19,248 bases of DNA from positions 1-19,248 of the forward strand of contig CAZQXD010000076.1 in the NCBI GenBank assembly GCA_964597315.1, written 5' to 3'. Under the pieces are notes generated by a model. That model was not told where the DNA came from and did no database searches. It was given only the letters and a program-made list of their open reading frames with translations. The DNA is from CAZQXD01 sp964597315. Lineage in GTDB: Bacteria; Pseudomonadota; Gammaproteobacteria; Competibacterales; Competibacteraceae. Both the position numbers and the translations under genes were made by a program. Shown in pieces: positions 16,279-19,248 of this stretch; position 1 is the stretch's first letter, and each line of letters opens with the position of its first letter.

Positions 16279-17856
16279 ATGCAGTACCAAAACACCCTGC
16301 CGCCGGGCTATCGCTTACAGGAATACCATATCGACGCGATTTTGGGTTCCGGGGGCTTCGGCGTCACCTACAAGGCCCGGGACAGCTATCTGGACGTGTG
16401 GGTGGCTATCAAAGAGTATTTTCCGCCAGCCTGGTCGTACCGGGCGTCCGACGGCGAGACAATCCGCATGACCGTGGACAGCCCGCAAGCGCTGGAACGG
16501 CCCGGCTACGATTTCGATTGGGGCCTGCGGCGGTTCCTAGACGAAGTGCGTATCCTGGCCCGGGTCCGCCATCCCCAGGTGGTGGGGGCGCGGCGCTATT
16601 TCAGGGCCAATGGCACCGCTTATATCGTCATGGACTACGAGGACGGAGAGCCTCTGGACATGCTGTTGCACCGGGTCGGCGTTCTGGATGAAGCTCGGGT
16701 GCGCGGCCTGTTGGCCGATGTGCTGCCGGCCCTACATGCGGTGCATAGCAACGGTGTGCTGCACCGGGACATCAAGCCCGCTAACCTATACCAGCGAATT
16801 CGGGACGGGCGGGTGATGCTCATGGACTTTGGTTCCGCCTGGGAACTGCAAGCCCCCGCTAGTGATGAATTGACCTGCCTCATCACCCCCGGTTACTCGC
16901 CCCCAGAGCAGTACACAGCCCATAGCGCCCTGTATGGCGCTTGGTCGGATATCTATTCCCTGGGGGCGGTGTTGTACCGCTGCGTTACCGGTCAGCCGCC
17001 CCAGCCCGCCTCGGAGCGGCTACAGAACGATGCCTTGGTCCCGGCCGTGGAACAAGCCGTCGGCCGCTACAGCCGCCCACTACTGGAGGCCATCGACTGT
17101 TGCCTGAACCTGCGTCCCGACGACCGGTTTCCCAGTGTGGCGGCCTTGAGCGCCGCCCTGGAGCGGCCAGCCAGGCTCACGTCGGCGGCGGTGGCCAGAT
17201 TGGCCGTCGGCCGCTGGGGTCGGGTTCGGGGCGCGGCGGCCCTGGTCATGGTGGCGGTGTTGGCGGGTCTGGGTGGGGGCTACGCGGTCTGGCCGACCGG
17301 ATCTGGCCACGCCAGCGAACCCCGGGAGGAAGCGCGGACCCAGGCCCCGGCTACCGCCCCCGAGTCCTCGACCCAGCCCAGGCCCACGCCGCCGACCCTC
17401 TTCGCCAAGGCCATGGCGGCGCGGGAGGCGGCCGCCAACAGTTCCCGGCCAGCGGACCCTGGCCCGGAGGTACGCCGACTACTCGCCCAGGCCGAAACCA
17501 GCCTGACCGATTACCGGCTCACTACCCCGGCCCGTCACAACGCCCGGTATTACTATCGTCAGGTGTTGGTCCTGGATGCGGATAACGCCGCAGCGCGCCG
17601 GGGGTTGGCCGAGGTGGCCACCCGCTATGTCTGGCTGGCGGAACAGCACTACCAGCAGGGGCGCTTCGACAAGGCCCGCCTGTACGTGAAGCGGGGTCTG
17701 GGGGTGGCGCCGGGTCATGCCCGGCTGAGGGAGCTGAAGTCTCGCCTGGAGCGAGACCGGGAGCGGCGTCCCGGAGGTCTGTTGGACTACGTACGCGGTC
17801 TGGCGTCCCGGCACATGGAACCCCTGGGGGATGTCAGCAACCGGGACTCCCGTTAG
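16279..17856 (+). CDS. Membrane-anchored Hanks-type Ser/Thr protein kinase with TPR-like C-terminus
   Basis: 525 residues from the ATG at 16279. The kinase domain spans about 12-290: glycine loop GSGGFG (23-28), ATP lysine Lys45 in VAIKEYFPP, the active-site loop HRDIKPAN (162-169, Asp164), DFG (183-185) and PPEQY in the APE position. All essential residues are present, so it should be active. A single membrane helix follows (about 316-338, AALVMVAVLAGLGGGYAV), then a Pro/Ala/Thr-rich linker (about 340-385). TPR-like helices come next, near 422-482 (YYYRQVLVLDADNAAARRGLAEVA, then a second unit to APGHARL). The kinase is therefore cytoplasmic and the repeat region extracytoplasmic. Start: ATG at 16279 gives the usual short N-terminus before LPPGYRL; a GTG at 16246 would overlap the palindrome. 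Its stop lies one base from the metF stop. Confidence 0.9.
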   Translation: MQYQNTLPPGYRLQEYHIDAILGSGGFGVTYKARDSYLDVWVAIKEYFPPAWSYRASDGETIRMTVDSPQALERPGYDFDWGLRRFLDEVRILARVRHPQVVGARRYFRANGTAYIVMDYEDGEPLDMLLHRVGVLDEARVRGLLADVLPALHAVHSNGVLHRDIKPANLYQRIRDGRVMLMDFGSAWELQAPASDELTCLITPGYSPPEQYTAHSALYGAWSDIYSLGAVLYRCVTGQPPQPASERLQNDALVPAVEQAVGRYSRPLLEAIDCCLNLRPDDRFPSVAALSAALERPARLTSAAVARLAVGRWGRVRGAAALVMVAVLAGLGGGYAVWPTGSGHASEPREEARTQAPATAPESSTQPRPTPPTLFAKAMAAREAAANSSRPADPGPEVRRLLAQAETSLTDYRLTTPARHNARYYYRQVLVLDADNAAARRGLAEVATRYVWLAEQHYQQGRFDKARLYVKRGLGVAPGHARLRELKSRLERDRERRPGGLLDYVRGLASRHMEPLGDVSNRDSR

Positions 17857-17857
17857 C

Positions 17858-18718
17858 TCAACTCCCCGCGCCTGGGGCGCTCCCCGCCAGTCCCAGCCGC
17901 TCCCAGACCGCTAGGGTGGCGGCGGCCTGATTCATGGTGTAGAAGTGCAGCCCCGGCGCCCCGGCGCCCAGCAACCGGGCGCATAGATCAGTGACCACGT
18001 CTAGGCCGAAGGCCCGTAGAGACGCCTTGTCCTCCCCGTAGGCTTCCAGCCGCTTGCGAATCCAGCGGGGGATCTCCGCCCCACAGGCATCCGAGAACCG
18101 GGCCAGTTGCTTATAGTTGGTGATGGGCATAATGCCCGGCACTACCGGTACCTCCACCCCCAACCGCCCGCAGTCGTCCAGGAACCGGAAATACGCATCG
18201 GCATTGTAGAAATACTGGGTGATGACCGAATCCGCCCCGGCCTGCACCTTGCGCCGGAAGTTCTCCAGGTCCTGTTCCGGGCTGGGGCACTGGGGGTGGT
18301 ATTCGGGATAGGCCGCCACTTCAATATGGAAATAATCGCCGGTGGTCTCGCGGATAAAGGCCACCAGTTCATTGCCATAGCGCAACTCCCCCGGATCGCG
18401 CATCCCCGAGGGCATATCCCCCCGCAAGGCCACGATGCGGCGGATGCCTTGGTCTCGGTACAGTTCCAGCAGTTCCCGGATGCCGTCCCGGGTGGAACCC
18501 ACGCAGGTCAGATGGGGGGCGGCGTCGATGCCGCTATGGCGCTGGATATCCAGCACCGCCTCCAGGGTCCGCTCCCGAGTGGAGCCACCGGCCCCATAAG
18601 TGACCGAGAAAAACGCCGGGCGCAGTTCCACGAGCCGGTCCCGGACCGGGCGCAGTTTAGCGGCCCCCTCGGCGTCGTGGGGGGGGAAGAATTCACAACT
18701 GATAATGGGCTGGCTCAT
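17858..18718 (-). CDS. metF: 5,10-methylenetetrahydrofolate reductase
   Basis: 286 residues, close to E. coli MetF (296). It is a flavoprotein TIM barrel that reduces 5,10-methylene-THF to 5-methyl-THF, the methyl donor for methionine synthase. Visible: the catalytic Glu9 in CEFFPP (E. coli Glu28 equivalent), FFSVTYGAGGSTRERT (36-51), FAD-site Asp101 in ALRGDMP (E. coli Asp120 equivalent), VAAYPEYHPQ (134-143), ITQYFYNADAYFRFLDD (166-182) and VPGIMPITNYKQL (193-205). Start: ATG at 18718 (MSQPIIS) aligns with the usual N-terminus. The frame extends 17 codons to a TTG at 18769 inside the leader, which is unlikely. The ribosome site is weak (AAAGG about 11 bases upstream). ahcY lies upstream on the same strand. 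The 272-bp gap between them is long for an operon and looks regulatory. Confidence 0.95.
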   Translation of the reverse strand: MSQPIISCEFFPPHDAEGAAKLRPVRDRLVELRPAFFSVTYGAGGSTRERTLEAVLDIQRHSGIDAAPHLTCVGSTRDGIRELLELYRDQGIRRIVALRGDMPSGMRDPGELRYGNELVAFIRETTGDYFHIEVAAYPEYHPQCPSPEQDLENFRRKVQAGADSVITQYFYNADAYFRFLDDCGRLGVEVPVVPGIMPITNYKQLARFSDACGAEIPRWIRKRLEAYGEDKASLRAFGLDVVTDLCARLLGAGAPGLHFYTMNQAAATLAVWERLGLAGSAPGAGS

Positions 18719-18807
18719 CTTATGGAGTGCCTTTGTCTGCGTCCAAGGAGTGCTGAATTTTGTAAACAAGGATCGTTACAGTCCAGCGAAGGGTTGGACG
18801 AATGATG

Positions 18808-18956
18808 ATGAATCCGGTTCAGGATAGGCGTCGTCGCAGTGGAATCGGGTCATCATGGGGATTCCGGCGCCGTGGCTCTACAGGCCGTGAAGCCACAGGC
18901 GGACGAACTCCACGGCGCGGGGCCATGGAGGCAGGGCGACGCCAAACCGGTCCCAT
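18808..18956 (-). ncRNA. Candidate structured leader RNA between ahcY and metF
   Basis: On the minus strand, which is the sense strand for metF, a closing helix and three internal hairpins can be drawn by eye. Closing helix: CCGGT (18950-18946) with ACCGG (18818-18814), and GGCGTCG (18943-18937) with CGACGCC (18833-18827). It extends outward past one A-A mismatch through two G-U and three Watson-Crick pairs (18952-18956 with 18808-18812). P2: 18930-18922 with 18916-18908, 9 bp including one G-U. P3: GTGGCT/AGCCAC (18896-18891 with 18877-18872, extendable by 2 bp). P4: GGAAT/ATTCC (18865-18861 with 18845-18841). The wobble pairs would be A-C mismatches on the plus strand, which favours the metF direction. 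It matches no riboswitch class I recognise. No folding program was run and chance pairing in GC-rich DNA is a real alternative. Confidence 0.35.
18809..18821. promoter_or_regulatory. Candidate MetR-type binding site upstream of metF
   Basis: TGAATCCGGTTCA (plus strand) fits the MetR pattern TGAA-N5-TTCA exactly in both half-sites, about 90-100 bases upstream of the metF ATG. In enteric bacteria MetR, a LysR-type activator using homocysteine, controls several met genes including metF. A degenerate second copy (TGAA-N5-TAAA, 18754-18766) lies closer to the gene. The central base is G or C rather than the preferred A/T. No metR gene is in the window. Confidence 0.5.
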
Positions 18957-18957
18957 G

Positions 18958-18979
18958 GGGGGTGGGTGCGCCCACCCCC
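18958..18979 (-). terminator. Strong GC hairpin just after ahcY
   Basis: A perfect 9-bp stem (GGGGGTGGG at 18958-18966, CCCACCCCC at 18971-18979) with a 4-nt loop begins 11 bases past the ahcY stop. No T-run follows on the minus strand, so it is not a classical intrinsic terminator. It could pause or terminate transcription, or protect the ahcY mRNA 3' end. Confidence 0.5.
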
Positions 18980-18990
18980 GGGGGATAAAC

Positions 18991-19248
18991 TCAGTACCGA
19001 TAGGTCTCCGGCTTATACGGCCCGTCCACCGCCACGCCGATATAATCGGCCTGTTGCTGGCTGAGTTCGGTCAGTTTGACGCCGATGCGCTGCAAGTGCA
19101 GCCGGGCGACTTTTTCGTCCAGGTGCTTGGGCAGCACATAGACCCGCTTGTCATACTCGCCGCCCCGCACCCATAGCTCGATCTGGGCCAGCACCTGATT
19201 GGTGAAGGAGTTGGACATCACGAAGCTGGGGTGGCCGGTGGCGCAGCC
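18991..19248 (-). CDS. ahcY: Adenosylhomocysteinase (S-adenosyl-L-homocysteine hydrolase), C-terminal 85 residues
   Basis: Only the 3' end is in the window; the frame runs off the right edge (visible start GCATGHPSFVMSNSF). The enzyme hydrolyses S-adenosylhomocysteine to homocysteine and adenosine, relieving product inhibition of SAM methyltransferases. The strongly conserved tail is present: ATGHPSFVMSNSFTNQVLAQ, YVLPKHLDEKVARLHL, GVKLTELSQQQADYIGV and the terminal GPYKPETYRY. The terminal Lys and Tyr contact NAD of the neighbouring subunit in known structures. metF follows on the same strand after a 272-bp spacer, consistent with the common methionine-cycle clustering; metK may lie further upstream, outside the window. 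Identity is unambiguous. Confidence 0.97.
   Translation of the reverse strand, partial: GCATGHPSFVMSNSFTNQVLAQIELWVRGGEYDKRVYVLPKHLDEKVARLHLQRIGVKLTELSQQQADYIGVAVDGPYKPETYRY

Noticed and set aside
18755..18780. BirA-like dyad (TGTAAC...GTTTACA) near metF
   Set aside because: The spacing is about 7 bases rather than the 14-16 of BirA operators, one arm is imperfect, and it is next to metF and not bioA.
18719..18990. SAH, SAM or cobalamin riboswitch
   Set aside because: The conserved core sequences I know for these classes are absent on the minus strand, so I report only an unclassified structure.
1..19248. CRISPR arrays, tRNA/rRNA genes, insertion sequences, prophage or toxin-antitoxin genes
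   Set aside because: No regularly spaced repeats, cloverleaf-like sequence, transposase or integrase motifs, or toxin-antitoxin pair seen on either strand.

Overview
The window is about 19.2 kb of GC-rich, densely packed bacterial chromosome. The genes are of gammaproteobacterial type: a PilU-type twitching ATPase, RlmM, BioA, a large DUF349 protein and an ahcY-metF pair. A sulfur-oxidising or halophilic Chromatiales-like host would fit the codon use and gene mix, but that is a guess. I see no insertion sequence, tRNA, rRNA, CRISPR array or phage gene. This looks like core chromosome rather than an island.

Layout, left to right. (1) 2-394: 3' end of a CRP/FNR-type regulator, convergent with pilU (480-1655, minus). 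(2) 1822-8484, plus: a 952-residue HEAT-like/coiled-coil DUF349 protein; a three-domain protein combining acyl carrier protein, fatty-acyl-AMP ligase and PlsC-type acyltransferase; and an N-formylglutamate amidohydrolase-family protein. (3) 8519-9475, minus: a PP2C phosphatase that converges on the previous gene across a GC hairpin. A 441-bp dyad-rich intergenic region then separates it from a divergent enoyl-CoA hydratase (9917-10768, plus). (4) 14773-11032, minus: bioA, rlmM and a membrane PAS-PAS protein with no output domain; bioA and rlmM overlap by one base. (5) 14902-17856, plus: an MFS/UMF1-type transporter and a membrane-anchored Ser/Thr protein kinase with TPR-like repeats, preceded by a 16-bp palindrome. 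(6) 19248-17858, minus: the 3' end of ahcY, then metF, with a 272-bp spacer between them.

Functional themes. ahcY and metF belong to the activated-methyl/methionine cycle. The same window encodes two SAM users, BioA (SAM as amino donor) and RlmM (SAM as methyl donor). The kinase and the PP2C phosphatase could be a reversible Ser/Thr phosphorylation pair although they are about 7 kb apart. The ACP-ligase-acyltransferase fusion and the enoyl-CoA hydratase both act on acyl chains.

Most interesting: the ahcY-metF spacer. On the minus (transcribed) strand it can fold into a closed multi-helix structure, and it also carries a sequence matching the MetR pattern TGAA-N5-TTCA. A regulated metF leader is the best candidate here for something undescribed. 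The ACP-ligase-PlsC fusion is second. All calls are from reading the sequence; no database search or folding program was run.
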